A stretch of DNA of 64,000 nucleotides from Przewalskia tangutica (GCA_029844215.1 CM056724.1:7682307-7746306); one strand, 5' to 3'; positions 12,010-23,235 are shown, counted from the first letter of the stretch. Notes: generated from the sequence alone by a model not told the origin. Program-made: numbers and translations.

Positions 12010-12699
12010 TATAAAATTTGTAATCCCAAATGTGATTTCTCATTAATATTCTCTATTTTCACGGCTCCGACTAAATTAAATAATCATAAAAAAATTACTT
12101 AACATCTGATTGAGGTAAAAAATGCTCACTTTTATTAAATTAAAAGGATCACAACTGCTCAAATTATATTTAAAAAAAGCACTTTTGAACCTATTAGCAA
12201 ATATAAGGGACCATTTTTGTCATTCTCTCTCTTTAACGGGATAGTCTAATTTAACATGTAAAAAGATACTCCTTATTATTTAATTACTAGTCAATATTTA
12301 ATAAATAAAGCTTATGAATATTTTTATACAATTAACACATATAACTTGAACAGATTTAAAATGTAATTCCCCTTTTGGTTTTTATTTCTCCTTTTCTCAA
12401 ATCAAAACACCTTCACCCATTTTTTTATTGGTAAACTGTAAATATTATCATTAACTCACAAAAAAAAATACACCTAAAGAGCTCCTAAATTCAGAAACCA
12501 CCTTCTAGGAAAGGTACTCTTTTCTCTAGACCTCCAACCGATCAACTAGTTACAAAATTGCTGAAGCAAACTAAAACACCTATTAGCTTTTCTAGATCCT
12601 CTAAATTTTGCTACTCTGTCTACAAATTCTGTTTTTATCTGTGTAATCACTATATCAGTATTCACATCTTTACTTTTATACAACTTCCTCCTTGCCTTC
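12010..12699. other. Unassigned AT-rich spacer
   Basis: No conserved reading frame was seen. An A-run lies near 12455-12470. It lies between the copia element and the TRIM. Confidence 0.4.
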
Positions 12700-12995
12700 T
12701 GTTAAGAGTTTCACATCAGAAATAGAATGAGAACATAAACTATTTATATGAACTTGACAATCCTCACTCTATAAGCTAGTTTTTGAGGTTGAGAGTTATG
12801 CCCAAGATTCATTCTTTACATGGTATCAGACACATTCCAATTCATTATTCGTCGATGTTGGACCTCCAAATTATATTATCTACGCTCCAGTTAATTAGAT
12901 CTGGACATGCGGGGAGTGTTAAGAGTTCTACATCAAAAATAGAATGAGAACATAAACTCCTTATATGGACTTGAACAATCATCACCCAACAAACT
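12700..12995 (+). mobile_element. TRIM (miniature LTR retroelement), 3' LTR truncated
   Basis: LTR 1 is 12700-12821 (TGTTAAGAGT...TTTACA). The primer site TGGTATCAGACA (12822-12833) follows directly. A very short interior ends in a purine run GCGGGGAG (12909-12916). LTR 2 starts at 12917 (TGTTAAGAGT) and matches LTR 1 for about 75 bp before diverging. There are no coding regions. The same family occurs on the minus strand at 62486-62865. Confidence 0.85.
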
Positions 12996-13578
12996 TGGTA
13001 GACGATAGCACTCCATATTATTACGGATTTTACTCATGAAGGTCACGGACGTTTGAAGAAAAAAAAAATTGAGCTCTAACTACATTAGATTATTTGAGGT
13101 CCTTGAGCAGGCCGGTACAGACGTTTGTCACTCACATTGAATTTTTTTATAGTACATCTAGTGTTTCACGTAATGTATTGATCAGTCTAATGTACTTGTG
13201 ACATAGACCATACAGTTGAGCGATAAATTAACATTTGAGATTTAGCTCATAGTTATTGTTGATTGGCAAGTGAAGCAACTATGTTCATCAGAAAATATTC
13301 TCGATGAGACTGGTACAGATAAACCACTCCCAAAATCGGCGATGAACAGTAACTTCGCGACGCTACAGTGATATCGCCGGATTTGTGCCTTTTTCGGCCA
13401 ACTCCGGCAACCATATGGGACGAGACCACCACCATTAGTCTCGTCTCAACCTCATCTTCAACCCTATACCAATTTCAACCTTCGATTCAAAGTTTTTCGT
13501 GGTCGATTTTGAGATCGAAATTTCGGTCTTTTTTACCCCTTGTGGCGATTTGCTTCGTCGGCTACCACTGAGCTTTCT
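12996..13578. other. Spacer and possible leader of the DUF4283 ORF
   Basis: No gene was seen in 13000-13360. From about 13370 the sequence becomes richer in C and codon-like; open frames here could be 5' leader of the DUF4283 unit. No promoter was recognised. Confidence 0.35.
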
Positions 13579-16378
13579 ATGGCCGTCGAGGCCACTGGAC
13601 GACCTCCTCCTGAGGTTGGTCAGCCTCCGACGTTACCCACACACCCCTCAAACTCCACCAATGATTTCCCTAGCATTCCAAATATTGTTCACAAAAACCC
13701 TAGAACTGTTCCCGTCGTTCCCAATGACGGCGGAACCCTCATGTGTCCAACCCTCATAACCCTAGTGGTATTGTGAGTGTTAACGGAGGGACTACTTTAG
13801 TCGACTTGATTCAAAACCGAAACTCTAGGACTTGCGTCGCTTCAAGTTTTTCATGGCATATCCCTCTCAAACCAATCCAATACCTTCATGGCGAATCTAC
13901 TATGATGTTTGAGGAGGAGGAAATTGAGTTGATGATTTTAGAACAAGACTTGAAACTTGATGTTATTGGTAAGTTTACTCAAGGATGGTCCGACTTTGAA
14001 TTGCTAAGGAATGAGATTCCAAAGCAATGTGGGTTGAAAGCGGACGTTACAATAGGGTTGCTACATAATCGGCATACTCTAATTCGATGCACAATTGAAG
14101 AGGATTATGAAGTATTGATGTCAAGCCCTGGTTTCTGGATAAAGGAGAAGAACAAGAAATTGTTCATGAGAACTTTCATTTGGGATGTGGCTTTTAATCC
14201 GGAAGAAGAATCTCATATTGCTTGGGGTTGGATCTCCTTCCCCGGATTGACCCCTAATTTCTATAATAAATCTGCATTGTTCTCAATGGCGGCGGCGGTG
14301 GGCAAACCTTTAGCCCTAGATTCGGCCACTATGAACAAAACAAGGCCTAGCTGTGCCAAGGTTAAGGTTGAGATAAACTTGCTACAATCTCATCCAACAA
14401 GAATACAAATAGCACACAAGAAGAATGACATAGTACATACCAAATGGCAAAGAATACGCTTTGACTTCTTGCCTAAGTATTGCACTCAATGCAAATTACA
14501 AGGCCATGACATTGAGGGATGTTGGAAGATCAATCCGGAGTTGAAACCGGTGAAGGAAAAAGATGGTGGAAATGGAGGTGATGCTATGGCGTCAAAAGGA
14601 AAGAAGTCGAACCCCAATCCTTCCTCTTCACAACCTAGCCGTCCATTACCCCCCAAAAATCTAACAACTGGAAAGTCTATGCCAAGCCAAGAATGGTCCA
14701 CTGTTGTAGGGAAACATAACAAGACATATCGCGTCAAAAGCCTACAAAATCAGACTGGAAACTATACCTGTCTAAGGGGCCGGGTTGAATTGGGGACACT
14801 GATAGAGTTAGATGTAATATTTGTGGGAAAACTTATAAACATGGTAATGACGGGGGGACGGGCACTTTAGTTGGGCATGTACATAGAGTTCATCCGACAC
14901 ACTGGTCAACAACAAATTAAGTATAAATTATAAAGATGCAGTTACATTATTTGATAATTGAACAACTCTGCTACTAATCTTCGTTCTAGTTCTACTTATG
15001 TTCTGTGTCTATATCTGCAGGATTCAATGAAGACGATGATAATTAATCTAGATTCTAGATATATGGAGCACTTTTACAACTGCACAAGTTGCGGCGGAAT
15101 CGTGGAAACGAGACTGGAATTTCAACTCCAGATTTAGAGGTTATGGACTATGGAGCATCACCAATTCAATCAACCTACAAATTTCGAAGAACTTTGTAAA
15201 ATGATGCATAACATGTAAATAAAATTATTATTACTTCATTATGTACTCTTATTAACATTATGAATAATGAAAGTTCGAAAGTTTGCATCTTATCATTAAT
15301 TTTTATTTTATTATCTCTTTAGTTGTTATTTGTTAACTTATGTCTACTAATTTCTATTAATTTAATAAATTAATAAATTTTCGGAATAAAAAAAATTATA
15401 TAGTTTATATAACTACAATATAAACTATAAAGTATAAAGTTATAAACTATATTATATTATTATATTACATATTTAATTTGAATTTAGTTAATTTTTGAAA
15501 TTTACAAAAAAATTCGGACCGTCTTGCTCAACCGGACCAGACTTGACCGATCGGAAATCCGGTAATGAACCGGACCGGTAACCGGTCCGGTCCGGATCAA
15601 TCCGTTAGACAGGTATACTGAAAATACATGCCAGAAAAGACAAAACTTTTTTAATGCTTTGAATGATATGGAAGACAAGGAGGAGGCTACTGATAATAAT
15701 GCAGCCCATGACAATGTTGATGGTGTTGGTGGTGCTGCCAATGGTGAGGTTTATGCAAATGCTGAGGTTGCTGCTACAGTGGCTGCTCATACCACTGCTG
15801 ATGTAGTAGAGTCTAGTATGGTTGTTGGGGGTGTTGTGACTACTGCTGATGTTGAGACAGTCGTGGTCGACAATGCAGTGGTTGTGGAGGAGGCGGTTGC
15901 GGATGATGTTGCAACTGCTATAGTTGCAGGGGAAGATGCGGTTGGGGCTACTGGTGTGGTGTCTTCAAAGGTTAATGCCATTGGAACCACACTTGAAATT
16001 GCTGTTGTTGTGGCTGCAGCAGGAGTTATTGATGCTGCTACTACATTAGTTGACGTAGTTGCGGCTGTTGAGACTACATATGTTGTTGATGTTATCTCTG
16101 TTGCTGCTTATGTTGCCTCTGCAGAAACCACGACTGATGTTGTTCTGGTCAATGCCTTGGTCACACATGAGATTGCGGAAGAGGTGGAAGAAATTGCAGA
16201 AGCAGGGGATGGTACTACTGCTGGGGATGCTCCAGCAGCTGTTGCTGATGATGCGTTGAGGGCTGTTGGTCAAGATGCTCCTGCGGTTTATGCAGATGTT
16301 GATCTTTGTCTCTATGGTGACCCCTACAATTTGCAGGTCATGCGACGACTTCAATCACACAAAGTGTTAAGGTACTAA
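13579..16378 (+). pseudogene. DUF4283/zinc-knuckle protein ORF, split by a hAT-like element
   Basis: Proteins with a DUF4283 domain and CCHC knuckle are usually the first ORF of plant LINEs or derived genes and bind nucleic acid. The probable start ATG is at 13579; a frame change near 13735-13750 leads into the main frame (13743-14870). DUF4283 spans about 13900-14450, with FWIKEKN, WGWISFPGL and GKPLALDSATMNKTRPSC. The zinc knuckle CTQCKLQGHDIEGCW follows near 14480. The frame is interrupted at 14763 by an 855-bp element. Beyond it, a frame from about 15626 to 16378 has an acidic start, then about 220 residues of Ala/Val/Asp/Thr. Removing the element and one copy of its target duplication makes both frames contiguous. 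No reverse transcriptase follows, so it may be a solitary derivative. Confidence 0.8.
14763..15617. mobile_element. Non-autonomous hAT-like element inside the DUF4283 ORF
   Basis: Inverted ends are TATACCTGTCTAAGGGG on the left and TATACCTGTCTAACGG when the right end is reverse-complemented. The 8-bp flanks are CTGGAAAC (14755-14762) and CTGAAAAT (15618-15625), matching at 6 of 8. The right 100 bp is made of CCGGACCGGT-type short palindromes, like the hAT element at 48440. No transposase was recognised. Confidence 0.78.
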
Positions 16379-16479
16379 ATCACCGAGCAACCACATATAC
16401 ACCGACTACAACCAAATGTATTGAGATTCCATCTTTTGTTGATGAGAATGAGGATGAGAATGATGAATCCTTATCTAGT

Positions 16480-16838
16480 ATGTTTGATGAGGAATCCGCC
16501 ACGAGTCTTGAAGATGACAGAAAGGAATTATTGAAGAAATTGATTACAATGCCTTCAGATTTTCTTGATGTTCTATTTGAGGTGAGGTTCATCCATCAGA
16601 CACAAATAATAGAACAAACAAACACTAGCAACATGGATGATGGACGCATGCGGCAACCACGCGAAAGGATAAACAAATCCCTTTGGACGTGCCTTTAATG
16701 AATGAGATCAATGAATATCAATTGAGAATTAGTGAGCGATGTCACCAAATGTGGGCACAAAGTGACTTTATTAACAGATCCATAGAAGAGAATGCAAAAA
16801 TCTTCGACAAGATGATGGATAAAGTTACAAATCAATAA
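16480..16838 (+). other. Continuation fragments of the DUF4283 unit, hypothetical
   Basis: After the stop at 16376-16378, a Glu/Asp-rich frame (DENEDENDESLSSM) runs in another phase to about 16697. A 46-codon frame (16698-16838) then begins MNEINEYQLRISERCHQMW. Both may be the frameshifted C-terminal end of the preceding ORF. No domain was recognised. Confidence 0.35.
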
Positions 16839-18014
16839 TCAAAGAAGAACCAGAAAGCTCCAGTAGCATCAACAATTACCACAAGATTCAAATCTAAGAA
16901 ATGATTAAATTTCAAAAGTATTTGGGCAATGAAGAAGAAAAGGTATTAGGTTTTGAAGATTTCATAAGTTCAGAGTTTAATCATTCTAGCTTTGTTCTTC
17001 TATTATCCTTTCATTACTATAGTATCACAAAGTGTAATGACATCACAGTGTATTATAAACTCAGTGTATTATAAACTCTGTGATGATCATAGCATTTCTA
17101 ATTTTAGCTTCATCTTTTTTTCTGTATTCTGGTTAAGAAGTGTACTCTTTCCCCATCCTGGGCTCCCTGTATCTTTCCTTTCGAATATATAAAATCACCT
17201 CGGACCGCGAGTCCGTGGATTGCTTAAAAAAAAGAGAAATATATATAAATTTTAATTACATAGAGAGTAGGGGAATGAAAAATAGAGAGGAGATTACAAC
17301 GTGGGGATTCAAACCCTCACCGACAAGGTAAAAGTTTAGGTAGTCTGAGCTACTAGATCACTACACTTATATATTCCTAATATCCAAAAGTAATTCCTAA
17401 TGTTAACCCTCATTTCGCCATCTTCCATTTCTCATGAAAATACACCCTACTTTACTATTCGTACTTATCTTAGTAAAATTTTCAAACTTGGAGAAGTGAA
17501 GAATTAATATTTCCTTTTTTTTTTAATATGGCTAGATATGACTGACTGCTTATAATTATGCAAATTGTTGTGAGACTATACCAGTAATGACTAAGGATGA
17601 TTGATCTTCAGAATTTTTTTACCATAGGTGAATCAAGAAAATGGCCATGAAATGATAGTCAACAGAGTGTGTCCTACTTATGTGTGAATGCTAATTTCTT
17701 AATTAGATTATTTTCCTACGTTAGTGCTTTGTGAGACCATCCATGTTGAACTGGATTGATCTTTACTCTGAATATTTTAATGAAATATAAAATCCAGCTA
17801 AATTATACTCCTTTCTCTTTTAAGTGTCTTTTTTGTGATAAGTAAAGTTTAGTTATCTTATATTTTAATTTAGGTTGTCCCAAAATTGTACACCTTTTAA
17901 AGCAGATAGTTTTTCCTGCACAATTGGATAAATTTATAATATTTACAAACCAACTTTGTCGTCAAATGAAGAGAAACTAAGTTTTTTTCCCATCAAATAT
18001 TAACTTTTAGCTCC
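16839..18014. other. Unassigned AT-rich spacer
   Basis: No conserved gene was recognised. A short duplicated phrase (CAGTGTATTATAAACTC) occurs twice near 17046-17075. Confidence 0.35.
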
Positions 18015-18019
18015 ACTTT

Positions 18020-18207
18020 TGAACCTACCAGAGTTCAAGTGGAATGGATAGGTCCCTCCATCTTTAATTGGAGGTCTCGGATTCGAGTTCTGAATATAAA
18101 ATAAATATTATTTGGGAGAGCCCTTTAAATGAATTTTATACTATGTGAATCTGGATTAGTCGGGGGCCCAATACGGATACTGAACATCGGAGGAGAAACA
18201 AAAAAAT
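18020..18207 (+). mobile_element. tRNA-derived SINE
   Basis: The tRNA-like head carries a B box (GGTCTCGGATTCGAGTTC). The body contains ATCTGGATTAGTCGGGGGCC and CAATACGGATACTGAAC, ending in GGAGAAACAAAAAAA. Related copies lie at about 6285 and 30480. The target duplication was not resolved. Confidence 0.65.
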
Positions 18208-18242
18208 TCATCTTGAACCGATCGACTCCTTAAATTAAATAC

Positions 18243-18545
18243 CATAAAGAGATCACTTTCTTCTGTTCTTGCTTATTTTGTTTCTTTCACAAACAAAATT
18301 TCGATTTAGTTTCCTATACTTGTGGATTGACCCTTGAACCAAGCAATTAATGTTAGTTTGTAGTATTGCAGTCAAAATCATGTCAAAATCTGTAATAATT
18401 GAGAGCTTATCCTCCTGTATGAAATGAATTAATCTAATTCACATCAATTAATGATGAAATCTGTGCTTTTTTCTTTACATACATATGATGTATGTGGAAA
18501 ACAAGGGTCATGTGCGGGGACAGAATACGAGAACGTAACTTGTAA
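18243..18545 (+). repeat. 300-bp direct repeat, copy 1
   Basis: From CATAAAGAGATCAC to CGTAACTTGTAA it matches 23568-23867 in the same orientation with few differences. The two copies bracket the copia and CACTA block. It is non-coding in both copies. Confidence 0.85.
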
Positions 18546-18870
18546 TATTCAGATTCATGCTATTCATGGCATGTTCGATATCGGTTGGAGCATAACTAGC
18601 AAAAGATGGTGTGTGAGATGCAAACACTTATTGCGGACGAGAACCTAAAAGTCTCGGCTTTCGGTTCGAAGATGATGGCCTGGTCCACAAAGAAGTGTGG
18701 TAGGGGCATGGAGGGGCAACCCATTGCAGGCCCCAAACCCACAGCGGGTACTGTCTCCACTGGTTACCGACAGGATGGGTAGACGGTTGCCACTGGTTGG
18801 GCCGCTACTGCCCCTGCTGGTTGTGGTTGTTGTTGTCGCCGGCCGGTTGGCCGCCATCCCTACCCCCGTC

Positions 18871-19700
18871 TTATGCAATCAATATTTTTTCCTTTGTTAT
18901 TGTTACGGTTTGACCCACATTTTTAAAATTATTGTTGCGATTTCCAGTTCCATTCGAACTAAATTTTTGTGGCTGAAAATCTGTGAAAAATGAATTGGTG
19001 GAGACGATGGCAGTTCCGGCAGTGGCTGCCCCGAAGGATGTCTGTTTTGCCTTGCATGTTTTCTCGAGAATCAACCTCGAACGAGCCTCATATAATGGAG
19101 GCAGCAGATTACTTTGCTGAATGAATGTAGCAACTCCATCATATTGTTCATTCAACCCTGCAATCAATTTAAGAACTAATCTTTGATTTGTTACCGGCGA
19201 ACCAACATTGGATAGTTGATCTGCAACCACCTTCAATTCTTGACAATAGAAGGAAACGTTGGACAAGTCATCCAATTCAACGTTAGTAAATTGGTGTTCA
19301 AGATATACAACCCTAGAAAGTTTATTATCTTGAAAAATATTTTGTAAACGTTCCCACGCTTGTTTTGCTGTAGAGTTTGATTCTAATATGGTATGCAAAA
19401 GATCGTTTGAGATAATGTCATAAATCTATTGAAAGATTATAGCATCTAAATGAGACCATAGCTTTTGGTCTACCTCAATGGTGCCCGATGATGACTCAAA
19501 GGTGATGATATGGTCTATTACCTCATATGCACAACAATGAATTTTGAATAATTCCGCTCAAGAGATGTATTGCCTTTTTCCCATCTTAAGTGTTATTGAG
19601 ATAAAGTTCTTGACGTTGTTTATGACAAGAGCTGGATGAAATTATTTTTCGGCCATAGTTGTCCACGAGAAGCAAAACAAGAAGGAGAGAAAATGGTTTT
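18871..19700 (-). pseudogene. gag: copia gag (UBN2-type) fragment
   Basis: The open portion (19398 down to 18871, about 175 codons) has WERLQNIFQDN, SRVVYLEHQF, LSNVGSPV and EARSRLILE, parallel to the gag of the 7-kb element. The frame continues upstream towards 19700 but is broken by an in-frame stop near 19430, where the family has Trp. It is a relative, not a copy, of the first element. Confidence 0.88.
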
Positions 19701-19789
19701 GTGATTGATGGAGTTGTAGTAGGTAACCCTAAGTGTCAGATAGGGTTTCAGAATTGGAGAAACACTACAACAAATAGCCTCAAAGATGG

Positions 19790-20080
19790 CGATTTTTTAA
19801 TGTCCTATTAGTTATTATCAAAAAGGGCGACTAGAAATTTAACCAAAAGGGGCGACTTTTTCAAGTCGTCCTTTTTTGTTACACCAAATGAGGCGACTAG
19901 AAGTCGCCCCTTTTGGTCCGAATCAAACGGGGCGACTTTAAAAAGTCGCCCTTTTTGGTCCTCAACAAAAAGGGCGACTTTAAGTCGCCCCCTTTGGTTT
20001 GAACCAAAAAGGGAGACTACAGTCGCCCTTGTTGGATATCGATCAAAAAGGGCAACTTTAGTATGTCGCCCTCTTTGAGT
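19790..20080. repeat. Left subterminal hairpin array of the CACTA element
   Basis: About five back-to-back imperfect palindromes, each a GGGCGACT half followed within a few bases by AGTCGCCC, spaced about 40-50 bp. They probably serve as transposase-binding repeats by analogy with En/Spm. Confidence 0.85.
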
Positions 20081-21737
20081 ACAACAAAAAATGGGATTAA
20101 ATAACTTTTGTTAGTTACTTAAACTAGTGATTAATAATTACATGTCTTCTTAGAGTAATAAAAGTTGAATTGAAATATGAAATTAATGGTTTTTTATTTT
20201 CCAAAGTGACAAATATTATAGACCAAATTTGAGATAAATTTATTTAGAGATTAATAAGAAATTAACTATTTCTTATCTCTCACACCAAACGAGTCCTACT
20301 AATTCTTTAAATGTCTTTCTTAACTATCACATTTTTTGACTCATATCAACGTTATAAGAATTTCATTAATGTCTTATAAAATAGTGACGATCGATTTGTA
20401 TTTCTATTTAAGTTTATTTAACAAAAGAGGGTGAATTTCATCTATGTTGTATAAATAAATATGTATTTTTCTTACTTTTGAAATTAATTTATTTCTAAAC
20501 TTTTATTCCACTGCCCATAAATGTTTCGATGTTAAAATTTATCTATCATATTTTATTTAAAAAATCAAATTCTTTTTGATATCCACCAAAAAGGGCGACT
20601 TTGGTATGTCGCCCTCTTTGAGTACAACAAAAAATGAAATTAAATAACATTTATTTGTTACTTCAACTAGTGATTAATAATTACATGTCTTCTTAGAGTA
20701 GTAAAAGTTGAATTGAAATATGAAATTAATGGTTTTTTATTTTCCAAAGTGACAAATATTATAGACCAAATTTGAGATAAATTTATTAGAGATTAATCCG
20801 GAATTAACTATTTCTTATCTCTCACACCAAACGAGTCCTATAAATTCTTTAAATGTCTTTCTTAACTATAACATTCTTTGACTCATATCAACGTTATAAG
20901 AATTTCATTAATGTCTTATAAAATAGTGACGATCGATTTTGTATTTCTATTTAAGTTTATTCAACAAAAGAGGACAAATTTCATCTATGTTGTATAAATA
21001 AATATGTATTTTTCTTACTTTTGAAATTTTAATTTATTTTTAACTTTTATTCCACTGCCTATAAATGTTTCGATGTTTAAATTTATCTATCATATTTTAT
21101 TAAAAAAATCAAATTCTTGTTGGATATCGATAAAAAGGGCGACTACAGTCTCCCTTGTTGGATATCGATAAAAAGGGCGACTACAGTCGCCCTTGTTGGA
21201 TATCGATCAAAAAGGGCAACTTTGGTATGTCGTCCTCTTTGAGTACAACAAAAAATGAGATTAAATAACTTTTATTTGTTACTTCAATTAGTGATTAATA
21301 ATTGTGTGTCTTCTTAGAGTAGTAAAAGTTGAATTGAAATATGAAATTAATGGTTTTTTATTTTCCAAAGTGACAAATATTATAGACCAAATTTGAGATA
21401 AATTTATTTAGAGATTAATCCGGAATTAATTATTTCTTATCTCTCACACCAAACGAGTCCTACAAATTCTTTAAATGTCTTTCTTAACTATCACATTCTT
21501 TGACTCATATCAACGTTATAATAATTTTATTAATGTCTTATAAAATAGTGATGATCGATTTTGTATTTCTATTTAAGTTTATTTAACAAAAGAGGGTGAA
21601 TTTCATCTATATTGTATAAATAAATATGTATTTTCTTACTTTTGAAATTTTAATTTATTTCTAAAGTTTTATTCCGCTGCCCATAAATGTTTCGATTTTT
21701 AAATTTATCTATCATATATTATTAAAAAAATCAAATT
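20033..21737 (+). repeat. Three direct copies of a ~540-bp block
   Basis: The copies start near 20033, 20576 and 21197. Each opens with GATATC(G/C)A(T/C)CAAAAAGGGC and a TATGTCG(C/T)CCTC string, runs through shared AT-rich sequence and ends ATCAAATT. Between copies 2 and 3 are two extra short units (GGATATCGATAAAAAGGGC). The differences are small, indicating amplification within the element. Confidence 0.88.
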
Positions 21738-21768
21738 ACTACAAAATATAAGTAGATAATATATATTT

Positions 21769-21787
21769 GAACCGAATTGTTGTAGTG
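21769..21787. repeat. Internal copy of the CACTA 3' terminus
   Basis: GAACCGAATTGTTGTAGTG closely matches the true right end (GAACCGATTTGTTGTAGTG) 1.46 kb away. It is followed by TTG rather than the AAA duplication. It may mark the end of a nested or ancestral shorter element. Confidence 0.75.
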
Positions 21788-21822
21788 TTGATAATATATA
21801 TATATATATATATATATATAAC
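21788..21822. repeat. (TA)n microsatellite
   Basis: An almost uninterrupted TA run directly after the internal CACTA terminus. Confidence 0.85.
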
Positions 21823-21999
21823 ATTTTAATATGTTATTATTAATTAATAATAACATATTTGTAAATAATATTGTAAAAATAATAGTATATTTTCAAATTA
21901 GATATGTTTTAATTTAAATAATTATGAAAATTAAAAGCACATATAAGAACATCATGTGTTGTATATATTATTTGACAAACTATTAATATTAATTGATAT

Positions 22000-22135
22000 T
22001 TTTAATCTTTAAAAGTAGATTTCAATTCACTCGCCCTATTTGGCCTTACAAAAGGGGCGACTTGATAAAATCGTCATTCTTGATCTAAGAATTATAATTT
22101 TTGTTCAATTTGAAATCTACTTTTAAAGATTAAAA
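22000..22135. repeat. Perfect 26-bp inverted repeat with 84-nt loop
   Basis: The left arm (22000-22025) and right arm (22110-22135) are exact reverse complements. The left arm starts TTTTAATCTTTAAAAG. The loop carries one GGGGCGACTT motif. It could fold into a hairpin in RNA. Confidence 0.85.
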
Positions 22136-22189
22136 ATTTCAAACGTGATTAATTCTCTTTTTAACTCAAAGTCTCGGAATCTGATCCAT

Positions 22190-22735
22190 AAATTTTGGAT
22201 AGTCGATTTTTGGATATCCGAAATATTCTGATCCGAATCCGATCCGAAATTATCCAAAAATTACGAATATTTGATTTTTTTGATATCCGAACTATTCGGA
22301 TCCGAATCCGATCGGAAATTATCCAAAAATTACGAACATCCGATTTTTTGGATATCTGGAATATTCGGATCCGATCGGAAATTATCCGAAAATTACGAAT
22401 ATCCGAAATATTCGAATCCGAATACGATCCGAAAATATCCGAAAAGTACGAATATCCAATTTTTTGGATATCTGAAATATTCGGATCTGAATCCGATCCT
22501 AAGTTATCCAAAAATTATGAATATTCGATTTTTTGGATATCCGAATTCGATCCGAAATTATCCGAAAATTACGAATATCCGAAATATTTGAATCCGATCT
22601 GAAAATATCCAAAAATTACGAGTATCCGATTTTTTGGATATCCAAAATATTCGGATTCGAATCCGATCCGAAAATTACGAATATCCATTTTTTTGGATAT
22701 CCAAAATATTCGGATCCGAATCCAAGATATTTATG
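22190..22735. repeat. ATCCGAAT/GGATATCC palindrome-rich tandem array
   Basis: About seven to eight imperfect units of 60-95 bp built from GGATATCCGAAATATTC, GGATCCGAATCCGATC and CGAAAATTACGAATATCC. Nearly every element is a palindrome or half of one. Long frames are open on both strands (135, 106 and 116 codons). They translate to monotonous Ile/Arg/Ser strings and are a by-product of the repeat, not genes. Confidence 0.88.
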
Positions 22736-22760
22736 ATTATGAGGAGTATAAATATAACAA

Positions 22761-22839
22761 GTATTGATAGTTGGTTTAGTGATAGAATGACACAATTCCA
22801 CAGAGGATGTCCGGATTCGATTCTTGGCAGGGGGTTGTA
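22761..22839 (+). pseudogene. tRNA-Gly-like sequence, degenerate (copy 1)
   Basis: A D-arm-like AGTTGGTTTAGTGATAGAAT and a T-arm/B box CCGGATTCGATTCTTGGC lie at tRNA spacing. They resemble plant tRNA-Gly. The acceptor stem does not pair well, so this is a pseudogene or SINE-like head. Confidence 0.5.
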
Positions 22840-22857
22840 TTTATGGTGATTAATGTT

Positions 22858-22932
22858 GCATAACTAGTGGTCTAATGGTAGAATAAGCGATTAAGATTCG
22901 TAGTCTTGACGAGTTCGAATCCAGTTGGTGCA
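22858..22932 (+). pseudogene. tRNA-Gly-like sequence (copy 2)
   Basis: GTGGTCTAATGGTAGAATA matches the D arm and A box of plant tRNA-Gly(GCC). GAGTTCGAATCC is a B box, and the 3' end GGTTGGTGCA-like resembles the Gly acceptor end. The anticodon arm is altered and acceptor pairing is poor. It is followed by a T-rich run that could act as a Pol III terminator. Confidence 0.6.
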
Positions 22933-22964
22933 TTTAATTTTTTTTCTTTTTTGAACCATCCCAA

Positions 22965-23235
22965 ATAAGGCGACTAGAGTCGCCCTTTTTGAGATTCATC
23001 AAAAATGGTGACAACACTCGCCCTTTTTGAGATTCATCAAAAAGGGTGATTGTTGTCGCCCCCTTTGGTAATCTCAAAAAGGGTGACTCCTTACCAAAGG
23101 GGGCGACTTGAAAAATCGTCCTTTTTATCTAAGACAACGGGCGTAATAAGACGACTTGAAGGACGACTAAAATCGCCCCCTTTGAACTAAGGGGGCGATA
23201 TTCCAACCAAAGAGGGCGACAGTCGCCCTCTTTGA
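22965..23235. repeat. Right subterminal hairpin array of the CACTA element
   Basis: Several back-to-back GGCGACT/AGTCGCC units such as GGCGACTAGAGTCGCC and GGGCGACAGTCGCCC, mirroring the left subterminal array. Confidence 0.85.

Noticed and set aside
18645..18993. Gly/Val/Thr-rich frames on both strands
   Set aside because: They belong to the decayed C-terminal end of the second copia gag.
22161..22849. Overlapping frames of 60-135 codons on both strands
   Set aside because: They are translations of the ATCCGAAT palindrome array, monotonous Ile/Arg/Ser strings with no start context, and are mutually antisense.
22858..22932. Functional tRNA-Gly gene
   Set aside because: The acceptor stem does not pair well and the anticodon arm does not carry a clear Gly anticodon; it is kept as a tRNA-like pseudogene.
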